A stretch of 64,000 nt of DNA from Agroathelia rolfsii (GCA_018343915.1 JABRWF010000007.1:1922001-1986000); one strand, 5' to 3'. Positions 25,389-38,800 are shown, counted from the stretch's first letter. Notes: generated from the letters alone by a model not told the origin. Translations and numbers: made by a program.

Positions 25389-27967
25389 TCACTTGCGAGC
25401 GTCCGCACCCATGCCATATGACATACCGAGAGCCATAGCATTGCCCATCTGGGAGGCAGCTGCCTCCGATGGGACAAATATGGTCTTGTTACCGTACGCC
25501 TGGACACGGGACACTTCAACACGACGCATCTGCATCTCCCTGGCGAATTGGTCATTGACGGCCGCGTCAGCCTGTGCCCTGATACGGATGGCTTGTGAAT
25601 CAGCCTCTGCTGCCAGGCGCGTGGCTTCGGCCTGAGCTTCAGCTTCAATTCTGACTCGCTCCGCCTGTGCTTTGGCAGCGGCAATGGTGGCGTAGGCAGC
25701 CGCATCTGACTCGGTCTAGAGGTCAAAGAGGTGTTAGTGACTGGTTCTGATTCGGGATGAGTATTTCAAAATACGAACATTCTGCGCCTGAGCCTTGATC
25801 CGAGCAACGGAAAGTGCACCCTCCATCTGCTTAACTTTGTTGCTGTTCTCCCTATCTACGTTCTGTCATCTCTGTTGTTAGCACTGTACTGTCTTGTCAT
25901 GAGAAATAAGATGGTACATACAGCAGCTTCAACCTGAGCCTGGAGTGCACGGGTGGTAAGTTTGTCCATAGTGGCGGCAACATCGCCTTTGAATTGACGG
26001 TCAATGACGGCTATAGTAATCTAGGGTGAGTATAAGGAAAACTCTGCATAAGTAGAACTTCCTACCGAGATCCTTGAGTATGATACCATACTCATACGCA
26101 GCTTCATGCATTTCGTCCATTGCACGCGTTCGAAGTGCGTCAAGGAACGCAGTGGAAACATCAGAGCCATCATCCATGTTGTCTGGGCCGATGTTGCGCT
26201 GCTTCACCATGGCACTATAGTCGACTAAAAAGACCATAAGACCGTGGGTCAATAAACGCATGATATAACTTACGATGCGACACAATTTGGGTCAAGATAG
26301 ATTGTGTTTTATCCCTGAAGGCCAAGAATCAGATCAGTCAAGAATGCCTGATGTGGTCGAGATATGATACAAACCTAAGAGCGTCGTAAGGGGTATCATA
26401 TCCATGTTGAGTAAGCTGGGTATAGAATTAGTCTGGGTTAAATAAATAGAGAGGGGCGCTGTATACCTTAAGCGGCTCATCAAGTCGCCATCGCAAATAG
26501 ATCGTCAATTTGACGGGGACTTGGTCGCGAGTATACCTGATTAATTGGTTAGCAATCGTTACCAACGTGCTTAGTCGGGATAATCCTACATGTCCTTGGT
26601 TGCCATCTCTACCTGGTTTTCACCATAAGTGAATATAGCACGTACTGTGGGACTTCATTTCAGTAACTATCATCACGCTTTAGCCGTACTTACTTACGGG
26701 TCACATTTGGGTTTGTAATGTAATGCTGCCCTGCTGGGAGGACTTCAAGATCATCGCCACGCTGCAAGATAGCACAGTTGTTTGCAGGAATGTTCAAACT
26801 GAAATCGAATTCGTTAATTGAGTTTCAAAGATGGAAACATCAGAAATTCCTCACAATTGGGCCTATGAAAAGTTACTTAGTTTAATACTTTGTTGTGTTA
26901 AAATACATAGGACTTACAACGACGAAATCTTGATGACCATGTGCCGTGCGTGACCTCATCCTTACTTCATGTGTCCTGAAAATATAAAATTCAGAATCTG
27001 GTACTAACAGTGCTTTAGAAGCATCACAGACCAGCCGAGAGTTACTTTTGTGATATGGTCAATCACAGCATTGTCCAAATGTGTCTGGTCAACTATTGCA
27101 AGGACTTGATACGCTCCCTGGACGGAGAACGTTACTATGCCCGTGTCCTTGATGACAAATATGTGATTCTACTCATGAAATTAGAACCTGAGGCTCAAAA
27201 TCCAACACTAGTAATATTACCTGAGGATCAGATATGACCGCCGCTTGATTTTGTGATACTTGAACAATGGTCAAGCCCATAAAATCAATTACAGTGTCCG
27301 ACACTATAAAATTAAATTGTAAATGTGATGCATCTTTCACAGGTCCTGATATGATACATACATCCTTTAGTCCCGTGCCAGGACCTTGCCCACCAGTTTC
27401 TAATCAAGATAACAGCAGTTAGTGCATATGTTCGTCGGTAAGCGGTGAAATATCTACCTGAGAGGAAATCCAGGATATCGACCAGGCCTAACGAGGACTT
27501 TTGGAAGACCACCATGGTTAATGAGCCCTAGTGTCCCTGGAACAACTTCCCGTCCTATCCAGTCCGTGGGTTTCTATAGATCTTATTAGACCAACTGCGT
27601 CCGTATGTGCCGCTAAAACTGACCTTCTTGGATAAGATGTGTTTCTGACCAGCCTATAAAACGTTTTATTAAATGTGATATCCTGAAAAGACTCCAAGAA
27701 GCCTACATTTCTAAGCTGAATATCCAGCTTTTGCAATGCTGCAACAATACCATCCTTCCCAATAGGGATGAAGAATGGACGATCTTCAATGCTGGAAGAG
27801 TCATGCAAGAACTTGGCCATCCTCGGCTGCGTCCGGGGAGCGGGTGTATCAGCAATCGCCTCCAAGTGTTTTCCCTTTAGGTGGTCACTGTCATTCTGTG
27901 GCCCTTTGCCATAGACTGTAGATCCACCGATCACAGTGGCGTTCTCGTCAGTGCTGGTAGCGTCCAT
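25389..27967 (-). CDS. SPFH/band 7 (stomatin-prohibitin-flotillin type) domain protein
   Basis: Minus-strand gene of roughly fourteen short exons. It starts at 27967 (MDATSTDENATVIGGSTVYG) and ends at 25389 with MGADARK. An acidic, probably disordered N-terminus leads into a band 7 domain that is spread over many tiny exons in 27400-26000. Next is a helical segment (FLDALRTRAMDEMHEAAYEY). The end is a long alanine- and glutamate-rich helix (AQAERVRIEAEAQAEATRLA) typical of flotillin/prohibitin-like oligomerisation. The C-terminal stretch NKTIFVPSEAA resembles the end of stomatin-like proteins. I see no strong membrane helix, so attachment to membrane would be through the band 7 domain or acylation. 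The role is inferred as scaffold; exon joins in the middle are only partly resolved. Confidence 0.7.
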
Positions 27968-29015
27968 AGGTAAATAATATGATGCGGGGTGTATGTAAAT
28001 AAATATTGACCTGGTGCAGGCCAGCTTTTATACTAGTACTACTGGCAGTACGTCACATGAACACCTATCCCCTATACAGCTCTTCATGGCTGTACGAAAA
28101 ACGGGCCCCCAAATGTGTATAGAAGACAATGCCGTGCGGCAAATATCCCTCAGGCTATCATCCTCTCAGCTACTACGGCGAGGTTTGCCGGTGTGCTACT
28201 CGTGTCGTAGGAGCTCGAAGATCATATTGATAGAGTTTCATGACTTGTAGACTGGATTGAAGACTATCGTAAGCGCTGAGGGTTCCATAGAAGCCAAGAG
28301 CGCTCTGAGTGTATAGGATGCTTTCCCCACAATACTAGTATGTACTCTCAGTAGCTTTTTCAAGCTATCTGCATTGCCACTGGCAGTTCACAGATACACT
28401 GCTGCCATTCGGAAGCATGGCAATATTTAGGGGGCTTGATTACGTAGCTAATTCCGTGACATTCTCAAGACTCGGCAGTGTAGCCGGATCAAACTGTCTG
28501 TTCAAGTGCGATCAAGTCTCACTGCCTCAATGATTGACTCCAATGACCCACTGACACTGACAATAGATTGTAGCATTTATGCAAGCAACTTCGCCCTCCA
28601 TTATGTCTAGGTTCAGGTTGATGCTATCATCGAACACACTCAAGCTACTCTGTTGATGATTGTAATCATAGCTCATAAATCAAACGCTGGATTCTAGACT
28701 GAGGTCACGTAGGCCCCGTCCAAGTGAATATCATGGTAGTTCTTCCTTTCATCAAGCGTTATCAGAAGTCCTGCCGCCTTGCCAGTGAACAAAAGCTGAG
28801 GCTGATCAATGCCCCTTAACAACGCAATAATATACCAGCCAAGGCTTATAATACCCTTCATTGTCTTCGAAGACAGAGGGCTAGGGTTGATCCCTACGAC
28901 TCGGACCTCTCTGCAAGATACCCCTCCCTGTCTCAACGTTTTCTATTCTTCGTATCACACACTTGCTGAAGCTGCGCTTCAGTGTCATTTCAGAGCTGTG
29001 CTATCTGTTTTCGTA
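27968..29015. other. Divergent intergenic region upstream of SPFH and GPCR genes
   Basis: About 1 kb between two divergent starts. No convincing gene is present. A weak open frame at 28014-28250 has no homology I recognise. Both promoters should be here. Confidence 0.5.
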
Positions 29016-30715
29016 ATGCCCACTTTCTCGGCAACTTCAGACTTCCACAGTATGGACTATGCCAGCGTCGCCGATATTTCTTCTGCCAATGCCGCTGCCA
29101 CCGTAGACGATGCCGTATTTCTTTACACAGCACAGGATGATGTTGGGATAATGGCTGTGTCTCTCATCGGCTGTCTCTCCACACTAGCTGTTTCTGTTTA
29201 CCTGCCTCTCTCATGGCGAGCACGCCTGACCCCGGCCGCCAAACACTTTACTCATGCTCAAGCACTGCTGCTTTCCTTACTGTCTGCCAATGTTTTCCAA
29301 GCAGCTGGTGCAATCATGAACTTGAGATGGGTGCAGGATAATTCAGTTGTACCAGGCAGCTATTGCTCTGCACAGGGGGCAATCAAAAACTTGGGCAATG
29401 TCGGCACTGCATTTTGGTAAGTCATGGCTTCGGTACCTTAGAATGAAGCGACATCAACGTTGCTTGACACCATTTATGATATTCCATGATGGTACTGCAC
29501 AGGATTTTGCATCAATCACATCACAGCTGATTTCGACGCAACTCCGTTCTATCATTACATGTGCTCATTTTTTGGTCACAGGTCTTTCGTTTTTGCTGTA
29601 TATGCGTACCGACTACTCTTCTTGCGCAAAGGTACCAGTGCTCAAGAGCTTTTCATTCTTCTGCCTGCTGGATGGGTCTTGGTCGCCCTCGTTCCAATTC
29701 TTGGCGTCACAGCCATTCAAAAGCGGAGTCGCGGAGCATATTTCGGTCCGAGCGGTTTGTGGTAAGTTGGGACCTTTGAGCCAGCTACATCACCGTTCAC
29801 AACTTTCATAGGTGTTGGATTACTGATGAATATGGAGCCGCGCGGACCTGGATGGAATATTTCTTTGTACGTCTGATTGTTCAAAAGGAATACGGAAATG
29901 AATCAATCTAACTATATGAAATCAGGAATTTTCATCTGCAGTCCTTTCCATACTGTTATACGTTCTCATCTTCCTTCGTGTACGCGGAAACCTTGTACGC
30001 CTTGATGACATCCAAGGAACCGCCTCCTCACCTTCCATGTCAAACGAGGAGAAGCCCCTTAGTGAGTCTACCGCTTCCAGAAAATGGTGGCAAGGTTGGC
30101 GCTTGCGATTTGTTCCGAGAGGAGAGCGTTGGCAACTCGCCCTTGTGAGAGATGCTGTGGATGAAAGGCTAGCCGGACTAGCGGCCCGAGTAATTTGGTG
30201 GGACCTTTTTTCATGAATATCACACACGTGCTGTAGAGAACTGAGCGCAGCTATTAATAAACTTTTGCAGGTATCCGATTATCTACCTTATTATCATTTT
30301 ACCTATTGCTCTTTGTCGCTTGACCGAGTTCGCTGGCGGTCAAGTACCAGTATGGGCCACCCTAACCACGGATGCAATCTTCAACAGCACTGGTGAGACA
30401 TCCCGATATTTTCCCTTGTTCCTCCCTTTTTTCCAGTAGCATTTCATTCTCATGTGTATTTGAATAGGCCTCTTGAACGTATGTCTCACCCTCATCGCGA
30501 GACACTATGTCCCCGGCGGATGGTACCAGCTTCCCGAGAACGCGTTCACCACAGCGCGTAAGCCGATTTCCAGTATGCACCTTAATACCGGAATCACCCC
30601 CTTCGACATAACTACCACTAGTATTACTCAGGAGAGTGCGCAACAAGCCATCGTCGAGGAGGATCACCCGGGAAGGAGAGGCAGTTTTGACCTTCAACCA
30701 ATATTGGTCACGTAG
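29016..30715 (+). CDS. Seven-transmembrane GPCR-like receptor (Git3/cAMP-receptor-like)
   Basis: Predicted plasma-membrane receptor. Exon 1 (29016-29416) holds the extracellular N-terminus, TM1 (VGIMAVSLIGCLSTLAVSVY) and TM2 with an intracellular Arg-rich loop. It splices over 29417-29581 so that GTAFW continues as SFVFAVYAYRLLFLR (TM3). TM4 is FILLPAGWVLVALVPILGV. A conserved-looking CWITDEYG precedes TM5 (SSAVLSILLYVLIFLRVRGN). After a long third cytoplasmic loop come TM6 (YPIIYLIIILPIALCRL) and TM7 (WATLTTDAIFNSTGLLNVCL). All joins keep frame. The pattern resembles class-E-like cAMP/glucose receptors of fungi. The ligand and G protein are unknown. The C-terminal tail is about 60 residues and rich in Ser/Thr. 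Confidence 0.82.
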
Positions 30716-30888
30716 TGGCTCGCATAGGAGATCATCATGAGTTGAACAATCCTATTTGTTGTACCTTTCTTCTTTGTCGTGTACTTTTTTTTTCGCTTTG
30801 CTATACTTATACCCAGAGGGTCTGAAATGTATTTGTTCTTTAGTGTGAATAGACATTAGCTCTTGTGCGCAGATATGGTTGTTTGTAA

Positions 30889-31757
30889 CTATATGCCATA
30901 ATCTCTCCTTACATTCTCCATATATATAAAGGCAATCACGATTGCGTCACGAACATCTTCCCTTTCTTCGGCGAATATCTCGAGGATGGTACGTTTTTTG
31001 CTTGCTTGAAGCCTTTCCAGCAAGGTCGGCGAGTAACTGCGTGCAATAGGCGTTTTGGAGCCGTCGTTCAGCTCGAGCTAAGTTTCACGTTTGGCGTGAG
31101 TTAAGTACATATGCGCATGCGTGCCTATATCTCTGCAAAAAAAAGAATCTCACCGTAAGATACCGATATTTATGGCCTGATGGCGACCATCTATACGATC
31201 GGCCGTCTGGTCCTGTGAATGCACGACTCGCGGGACTGAAAAGAAGGGGATCAAATCTCGTTTCTCGTCATGTAATCAAGACAAAGAACTATTTCTCACT
31301 CAAACATATGCAGTTGGCCTGCATAGGAGAGAAACTCGGTGCCGCGCACCTCTTCAGTTGCGCCCGGTAGAAGCACCTTTGTAGAACCGAGAGCATTCCA
31401 GTGAATCTCCGCAAGGACGTCCGCATCCCTGATGAGGGGAGTCATGCTCAAACTGGCTGCATCATCGCTATTGTCGTTTTCGTCGCCGACTACTTCTTCT
31501 TCCCCATGGGGAACATGATTAGATGAATTCGTTTTCACGGATTGCGTCTCATCCATGACACTGTTGTAATCCTCCGTATTAAGCTCGGGGATGGCAATAT
31601 CATTAGCACTGAGATCCGCCGTGTCTCGGATTTTGCGTATAGTCGTATGTCTGATACCTATTCCGAAAGGCGTGGAAGTTTGGTACAGCGGTAGCCGAGT
31701 TTCGGCATTATAAAATGTACTGTTCAATGGAGAATTGTGACTGAGGAGGAGCTTCAT
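30889..31757 (-). CDS. DUF6593-like protein, copy A
   Basis: Three exons on the minus strand. Exon 1 begins at 31757 with MKLLLSHNSPLNSTFYNAET and has the shared Tyr-Gln-Thr-Ser block (LPLYQTSTPFGIG). The second exon gives SRAFTGPDGRSYRW and the third LELNDGSKTPIARSY ... LEIFAEEREDVRDAIVIAFI, ending at 30889 (YMENVRRDYGI). The same order of blocks and the same intron positions occur in the two genes at 40.6 and 42.5 kb, which proves a paralogous family. A long acidic insert of about 75 residues separates the first and second blocks here. I link it to the domain of unknown function abundant in basidiomycetes (DUF6593) from recall. No enzyme motif is visible. Confidence 0.75.
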
Positions 31758-32687
31758 AATGTTTATAACAGCAATACAGCAGGGACAGAGATGATAAAAT
31801 GATCAGTGGCCATGGGATGCCGAGGATTCTTATATCCTTAGAAGTCGTGTCAACTCGGAGAAGCAATTTTGGAGTACCATGCACATGATTTGCTGTGCAT
31901 GGCAATGCGTATTTAATGCTAGACTCTGTGCCATTCCATACCCCGTTTCACGTTGATCGAACTTGGGCATGGCCTTCTTAGACTGAGGTATTCGTCCGGA
32001 GTATAGGTCAGTCCGAGTTGATTTCATCATAGATACGTTACATGAGATAAATAGAATAATGAGAGCTTTTATCAGCAAGATACACAAGACGAATGAAGAC
32101 AGTATAAACGGCGCAAGCACTGCAATTGAGGTGGTTGTTAAAGTTGGTCGCCACAAGCACAGGCTTCATTGACATCTGGGAGGAGCGGAAATGGCTAAGC
32201 AAGCTGTTAAGCGTGACAGACTGGCTAGAGTGGCTATATTCTTGTGCGGATGCGGATGAGAAATATTCTCACGCTCAAAGAGCCCCATTCTCATTCATCA
32301 TTTCACTTTTCTTAGATCTTTGATTAGAAAGTGTGCGTGAGACTTGAAATGTACGGGCATCATGCGCATACGAGTTGTTGACAAAGGCTTCTTGCCTGTC
32401 GCGACAAAATAGGGGGCGACATGGCCACCGATGAAATAACAGTAGGTAAGACAACGTTGATAAGCAGATGAGGAGACAACTGAAACGAGTGCATGTGTCC
32501 AGTCTGATATCTACAAAGACTTGGTTTGAGTGATATACGAATGATTGGGGTAACTAAAAATCATGAATACATGAAAAGGAATACCTGAATTGAGATTCAG
32601 CATACCGGAAACGGGGGGATTCGAGTAATGTACACATACCAATACACACATAAGTAACCAAAAAAAGAATGAAAATGAAAATCCACT
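31758..32687. other. Intergenic region between DUF6593-like copy A and NDC80
   Basis: About 930 bases, AT-rich. It contains the promoter of copy A and the 3' end of NDC80. Short open frames, some with a hydrophobic run (about 32150-32040, minus strand), start with no ATG and are not supported. Confidence 0.5.
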
Positions 32688-35099
32688 CTAGTTCTCTTCT
32701 GCAAACTGGCGCAAGTTCCTCAATTGCTGGGACACTTCCTCTTTAAAGAGTAGTGTTTCGTTGCTGTTCTTTACGATGGCACGCACAGTTTCTTCACGGA
32801 GCTTGTTGACTTTTTCGACCTGTTCTCGGTACCTGTAATTGAAGTTTGAGCGTGTTGGATCCAAGGGTGTTCACATTGCTAAACGATCAACCACTTACGC
32901 AATTTCAAGAGTCTGTAGCCGCGTTTTGATACCCATCCCATTGGCAATGGCAGCATTGCGTGCGTGAGCAAGATCTCGCTCTAATCGATCGGCCTCGCTT
33001 TGACTGACTTGCGCCTGCTCAAGCGTTGCCTACGATACGAAATAATTGGCAGTCAATTTTTAGCTCATAGTCACAGCCTTGAAAAAAAAAAAAAGAAAAA
33101 GAAAAGAAATCTCGCACCGTCCGCAAATCGTCAGCCTGCTCATTCAACACCTCTACCTTCCTATCCATTTCCTTAACCTCTCCCTGTACATTCTCACATT
33201 CTGCCGTGAGCTGATCGAGCTCATTCTCCACCTTTACTTTCTCATTTTCCACTTCGGCCCGCTCAAGACGCTTACTCTCCGCAATCGCGCTCAGCGTCGG
33301 CCGCACCGTCTTCCGAATATCCGCGCCACTCAACAGCGCCTGTGGGTCTTTCAGCGCCGTGTTCAACTCCAGTGTCAGATCGATGTCCTCCCACGGCGGC
33401 TGCAGCGGCGGGAATAAGCCCAGCGCGGAGAGCGCATTCGTGTACGTGTCCACGGCGTGCTCCGCCGCCTCGGCGCGGTTTGCGACCTGGACCTCAAGCG
33501 TCATAACCGTCTTCTGCGTCTCGGAGATCCGGTGCTTCAGGTCCTCGAGGTTGCGCGAGAGCGACTCGTGGTCAGTGTTCATTCGCATGACTTCCTCCGG
33601 AGAGAGGTTCTGCTCGCGCACGATTTCTTGGAGTCTTGTGAGCTCTTTCTGGAGCTGTTCGTACTCCTCGGCTAAGAATTGCATAGGGGTGATGATTCTA
33701 AGGTCAGTCCTACGCGGCGATGGAAACGAGGGCAAAGAAGAAGGTAAGACGTACTTCGTCGGGTGACTTCGCCACGCTCGTGCTCGATGGTGTCGATGAG
33801 CCTTTGCTTTCGTGCGGTGTATATTCTGATAGATTCGGCGAACTTTTTTTCATCACTCTTGGCAGACTCGTTCTGCTTACGCAGTGCCACTAGCGGTGAC
33901 TGTTTTGAAGAGATGAGTAAACATCATTATAGCACGGATAAGAAAAGGGGGTAATACATACAGGAGTGGAAGTTAGTTGGCTCAACTCTTTCTTAAGCTT
34001 CCCCAGCTGTTCCTTTTTCGTATCCAAATCTGCTAGAACTCTTTCGTTTTTCTTCGCTGTCGAGCTTGGCACTCAATACAGACATCCAAAATAAAAGCGC
34101 ATGCATGCAATGAGGAAGCGCACCGTATCGAGCCTCCACTTGGGTGTCGAATTCGGTAAAGTCATCGGAGCCCTCAAGCCAGGCCTGGTATGTGAGCGCA
34201 TAGTAATCATTGGCAATGGCCTGGTGGTGGAACGGGTCGTCGAATTCGTCAGGTACATCTTCTAATATTTGTAAGGTTGGGTGATGGCTTTGTTGGTAGT
34301 AATCAAGAGCCTGATTAAGATGAGCCTCTTTCGGCGTGATGCAGAAGCTCAACAAACCTTGCATTCTTCCACCAGCCAATGTAAAACGCCCAACAAAGCC
34401 GGCCAAGCGTGCATCGAAGCTGGAGCAGCAAGACCCTTGACGTCTAGCTGAGCTACGAATGGATATCGCAAGGACTTGAGGGCGGCAATGAAGGCGTCCT
34501 CAAACCTAATCTTCTGGTCTGTCTCCGCCCAATGGTTCTTGTCAATCAGCGAGACAAGGGCTTCAAAGATGCTACGGTAATCCTTTCCGGTGATATTGTA
34601 CAGTGCGTTGGGCTCTGGATAACCTATTTCCCTAAGCCATTCGGTGACTTCTTTACGCATCCTATTTTGCACATTGCGATCGCGGAGTTGACGAGGATCT
34701 TTGAGGGGTTGAATGCTTGATGCAGCTGTAGGGGCAGGAGCACCGGGCCACATCGAGCCTCGACGGTTTGCGCTGAGCATCGAGTTGAAAATGACGATTT
34801 ATGAGTTCGAAAATTGTGAGCTACCTGTTCATGGGTGTTCGGCCTATGGCTGCTTTGCTTGTGCTTGCAAGCAGGGGGTTGTTGGTTGAAGATCGAAAAA
34901 TGGAATGGCGTGGGTTTGTGCTTGGGGCAGCCATAGGGGGAGGTGGGGGTAGCATTGCTCCTCGCTGGGCAGGACCAGCCATAGACATTCGCATTTCTCG
35001 AGAAGTACTAGTAGGCTTCTTCATAGCAGAGGCAGGCATAGGAATCGCAGAAATGCCAGAAGCATGGGGAGCAACAGAGCGTCTCCAATCAGCAGCCAT
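32688..35099 (-). CDS. NDC80: Kinetochore protein NDC80 (HEC1)
   Basis: Microtubule-binding subunit of the Ndc80 complex at the outer kinetochore. The first exon (35099-34821) encodes a basic, Ser/Pro-rich N-terminal tail starting MAADWRRSVAPHASGISAIP. It splices to the calponin-homology region: PLKDPRQLRDRNVQNRMRKE, TGKDYRSIFEALVSLIDKNH, RFEDAFIAALKSLRYPF, and the conserved HAWPALLGVLHWLVEECK. A long coiled coil follows: KKNERVLADLDTKKEQLGKL in one exon and QLQKELTRLQEIVREQNLSP in the next large one. The gene ends with VSQQLRNLRQFAEEN at 32688. The basic tail is the usual target of Aurora B. Domain order and about 670-residue size fit the family. It is divergent from SMG6 with a 757-base spacer. 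Confidence 0.93.
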
Positions 35100-35856
35100 A
35101 GTGCACCAAGCTTCCGATAGTATATGTCGGTAGTGCTATTGAAGCAAAGTAGTAAAGTGTGTTGTACTTATCAAGTGTGTACTTGTCCAAGAAGTTACGG
35201 TGCAGTCCAATACGCGGCAGTGTTCCAAACTCCGACACGCGTCGGATCACGTGACCAAATAATCCTCGCGGAATAATTTTCGAGCCTAGCGGTCGGTCGC
35301 TTTGATGATCGAATATGACGTCCCCGACGACGACTTGATCTCTTTCGATGCAGACATCATAAATACAGTACATGAACCTGAAGGAGGCCATACTCTATGT
35401 GAACAAAAGAAACAGCGTGTTTGGCAGGGTATTTCTACGAAAGATGGCTTACCTAGTCCGTTACTGAAAACAAACAGTGGAACGGACTGTGGAGCGTAGT
35501 TGCCGCGCACTGGTGCACTCGGCTTGCACTGCGCCAGCAGCAGCGGAAGGAACATTCTATTAGGCGCGGGAAACAGGGCAGGCGTCGTGCGAGAGATAGG
35601 GCAGCTGCAACTGCTCTGTGTAGTGCTAGTCAATGTTGCTGTATTATAATAAATAGACTAAACTGTGGCAATTGGTGGTGGCATATGTGGCTGTGCTAGA
35701 CTGCGCGCGGGATGCTATTACATAAGCAATCACTGCCTGCGCAGCTCCGGGCGGCCGCAGCAGGTTCATAAAGTAAGTCGCTCGCCAGGCCGCAGCGTTT
35801 GCTGGCCGTCCTCTTCTCTCTCGACTTCAACCCCTGCTCTGTTCTCTTCTGCTCCT
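35100..35856. promoter_or_regulatory. Divergent promoter region of NDC80 and SMG6, with a possible short ORF
   Basis: The spacer carries a perfect palindrome TCACGTGA at 35247-35254 and, 5 bases away, an ACGCGT box at 35237-35242, both about 140-155 bases upstream of NDC80. The first is a site of bHLH factors such as Cbf1, the second of MBF. A 66-codon open frame on the plus strand (35302-35499) and a 116-codon one on the minus strand (35633-35286) overlap. Neither has recognisable similarity, and I treat them as unproven. Confidence 0.45.
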
Positions 35857-38800
35857 ATGGGTTCTCGCGCCAAGGACCCTGTTGACATTGCCTCTAGGAT
35901 CGTTGCTCTCCAAAGGAGAAATAAGTATGTCATCAGCAATCTCCATCATTACTCTCTTACCAGATGTAATTGATCTCACTCGCTTTTTCCCTCCAGTGCC
36001 CCCTCTAAGCGGGACAAGTCCCAGGCAGAGTCGTCGAGAGCTGGCCTGTCCTCTACTCTCCAGCTTGAATCTGCACGGGCTGCCTCCTCGTCCTCACCAC
36101 ACGCTGAATCTTCGCGGGCAGCCGTTGTGGGGTCGGTTTCACCCAAATCCCCCTCCCCCAGAATAGCCGTTGCATCATCTTCGCATACCGACCCGCCACA
36201 CGCTCCTGTTGACGAGTTCAGCAGGCGTCTTAAGATATCCTCCTCTCCACGCACCTCTCAACGAAAACTATACACTCCAGATGCATCATCCATGAGGGTC
36301 GTCCAGGAGCCAGAGCCCATGGTCTCATCGTCACGAGACACCGCTTCGAGCACCCGCCGCGATGCAACAACACCTCGCCAACTATTTGATCATCGAAAGG
36401 ACGACCCTGTCCGCTTTTCCGTCCTGGCTCGTCCAGGTAAACCACCCGCTCCTACTCCCAAATCATCGCTTGAGTATGGAGCCTCTTCTGCATCAGCATC
36501 TTCGTATGCACACTCCGTATCGTCCAGTTCTTTTACTCTCTCGAGCACCACGGATGGCTCTAGCGCAAGTTCGGCACTTTTCGAAGACGGTCGTCGACAG
36601 GGTGAAAGCAGCGATCCTGGCAACACAGCATTCGCATTACAACTCAAACGACTCTACCGTGGCATCACATCTCTGGAAAAAGAGATCTTGGAAGAGAATG
36701 CCGACGATACCAACGAGGATGCCGGCCGCACCCTGATCAATCGAAAGTCATCTCCAGCTTCCAGTGAGGCCAAGGAATACATTCAAGAACAGGAGAAGTG
36801 GCGAAAACTTGTTGATAACCATAAACGGTTAGTTTTCATCCCCATCTCTCCGGCGATTCGCCATATTAATGGGGGGAAAAACTTGGCGTTTTCAGTCTCG
36901 TTGAAATGATGCATGATCTCCTCCAAATCTCACTTGCACCCACCGTACCCGCTTCTCTGCGAAACATACCCACTAAATATAATATAATTATCCGCATGTG
37001 GACACACGGATTCCATAGACTCCTCGAGTCGCTTCGACGTGCTGCTTTCAGCGGATCTGAAATCGCACTCGAACACCTTCAAGATTTCATCTACTACTCC
37101 TATGTTTTTTACACGCATCTCCACGAGGAACACACTCTCCGTGCTTTCCGCAGCGGCTGGTTGGAGGCCCTCGGCGATCTCGCACGGTACCGCATGGCCG
37201 TCGCAGCACTCGTCACGGGAACGACCGCCACATCACAGGCACTAACCGCAGCAGCCCTTGGCGCCCCTGCAGACCCGTCAGCAGCCAAAGCGAAGTCCAG
37301 CAGCGTCAACTCATTTCCGGTGGCGAGAATCGACGATTCCCCGTCCCCCAGTGTCGGCGTGGCTGCTGCACGTCAGATGAACGTCGAGCCCGAGAAGGAG
37401 CGATGGCGCGTTGCAGCGCGGGGGTGGTACGCAGCCGGTCTGGCAGACACCCCCGGCACAGGCAAGCTGCATCACCATCTTGGTCTACTCAGCCGCGACG
37501 CCGATGGCGAAGAGCTTCGAGCTGTGTATCATTTCGTGAAGAGGTAAGTAACCTGCCTCTTTTATTTTTGGTTTGCCGTTCACTAGACTAACGCTATCCT
37601 GTGATCGGCTAGTATGACAGCTCTGCACCCATTTTCGACCGCCCGTGAATCGGTCCTGCCCATCTGGTCACTGTCTGCCCAAGCGCGGCGATGGCAGCCA
37701 GACGCTCGTGCATCGGAGCTCTTCGTGCTCCTGCACGGCCTTCTTTTCACCAACGTCCAGCTGGACGATTTCGCCCGTGCTGAGGCGCGATTCCTCGAAC
37801 GTCTTTCGATTGATGGGGCAGAAGAAAGGGAGTGGGCGATGATGGCGATCATCAACATCGGTGCCACGTTTGAATACGGTCGACCGACCGGCTTGCTAAG
37901 GAAGGCAGGGCTCTTTGGCGGAGGCAGCGGTACCACAAACGCCCCTAATGGCAGTGGCGTCGCGACGGCCGTCAAGCTCGCCAGGCGCACAGACGACAGC
38001 ACCACCGGCAGTAGTCGCAAGATGGATGTGGATGACGCTACCTCGTCCCCATTACTGTCCTCCGAGCATGCTACTACAACAGCGATGGACGACATCCCGC
38101 TTGCCCTGCGCTTCTCTCTCCGGCTAACATTCTCCATCCTGGAGTACGTCCTCCGTCACCCGACACGGCGCGCATCGCGATTCGCGCGCTCGAGCGTGAA
38201 TCCATACTTGACAGTGCTGCTGACCTTCCTCGCCACGATCCTGCGGCACACGCCCGCACGGGCACTGCTCGAGCGTTTCGTACCGTGGAACGCGCTCGCG
38301 ATGTTCTTCGCCTCCTCCTCAGGCGCTGTACCGCGCAGCATCGTCAGTTCTGAATTCCCCGTCTCTGGCGGAGAGCCGGCGTGGCCGATGCTGACGAGCG
38401 GGTGTGCGCCGCCGCTAAATGAGGACTGGTGTATGCGTGGTATGGAGTGGGTCGGCCGCAAGGTGTTCGAGCGTGGATATTGGAAGAGTGGAGAGGAGCG
38501 CATGGCGGAGCTGGAGGTGCTTGAGATGGCAGAGGGTGGTGCAGAGATGGAAACGGATGGTGTGATTGAGGAGGATGGGGAGGAAGGAGAGGGGAGGGAG
38601 AAAGAAAAGGAGCGCGTCAGGGCGTGGGTGCGAGTTGTGAGGTGTGGGGCGGTGATTGCGAGCACGATCGACGGGTTTAATTCTGTTAATGGTCGGGAGT
38701 GGGCGGTTGAGGGTGTGCTGAGAACCAAGGTCAATCAGTGGGAGGAGGAAGAGCGGCTGGAGAGGGAGGCAGAGGAGAGGAGAAGAAGGGGGACGAGGTG

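Noticed and set aside
28694..28936. Minus-strand frame upstream of the GPCR
   Set aside because: No recognisable protein feature; it overlaps the putative 5' UTR of the receptor on the other strand.
29460..29581. Reading FCINHITADFDATPFYHYMC as part of the receptor
   Set aside because: It needs an out-of-phase join after FW. The acceptor at 29581 keeps frame and restores a continuous TM3.
32040..32156. Hydrophobic minus-strand frame (MWRP-like) as a small membrane protein
   Set aside because: It begins with GTG rather than ATG, no splice sites extend it, and the plus strand is open too.
35286..35633. Minus-strand frame with a candidate intron, upstream of NDC80
   Set aside because: The possible splice leads quickly to a stop in one phase, and the other phases have no start. 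The opposite strand is also open. Sequence fits a promoter better.
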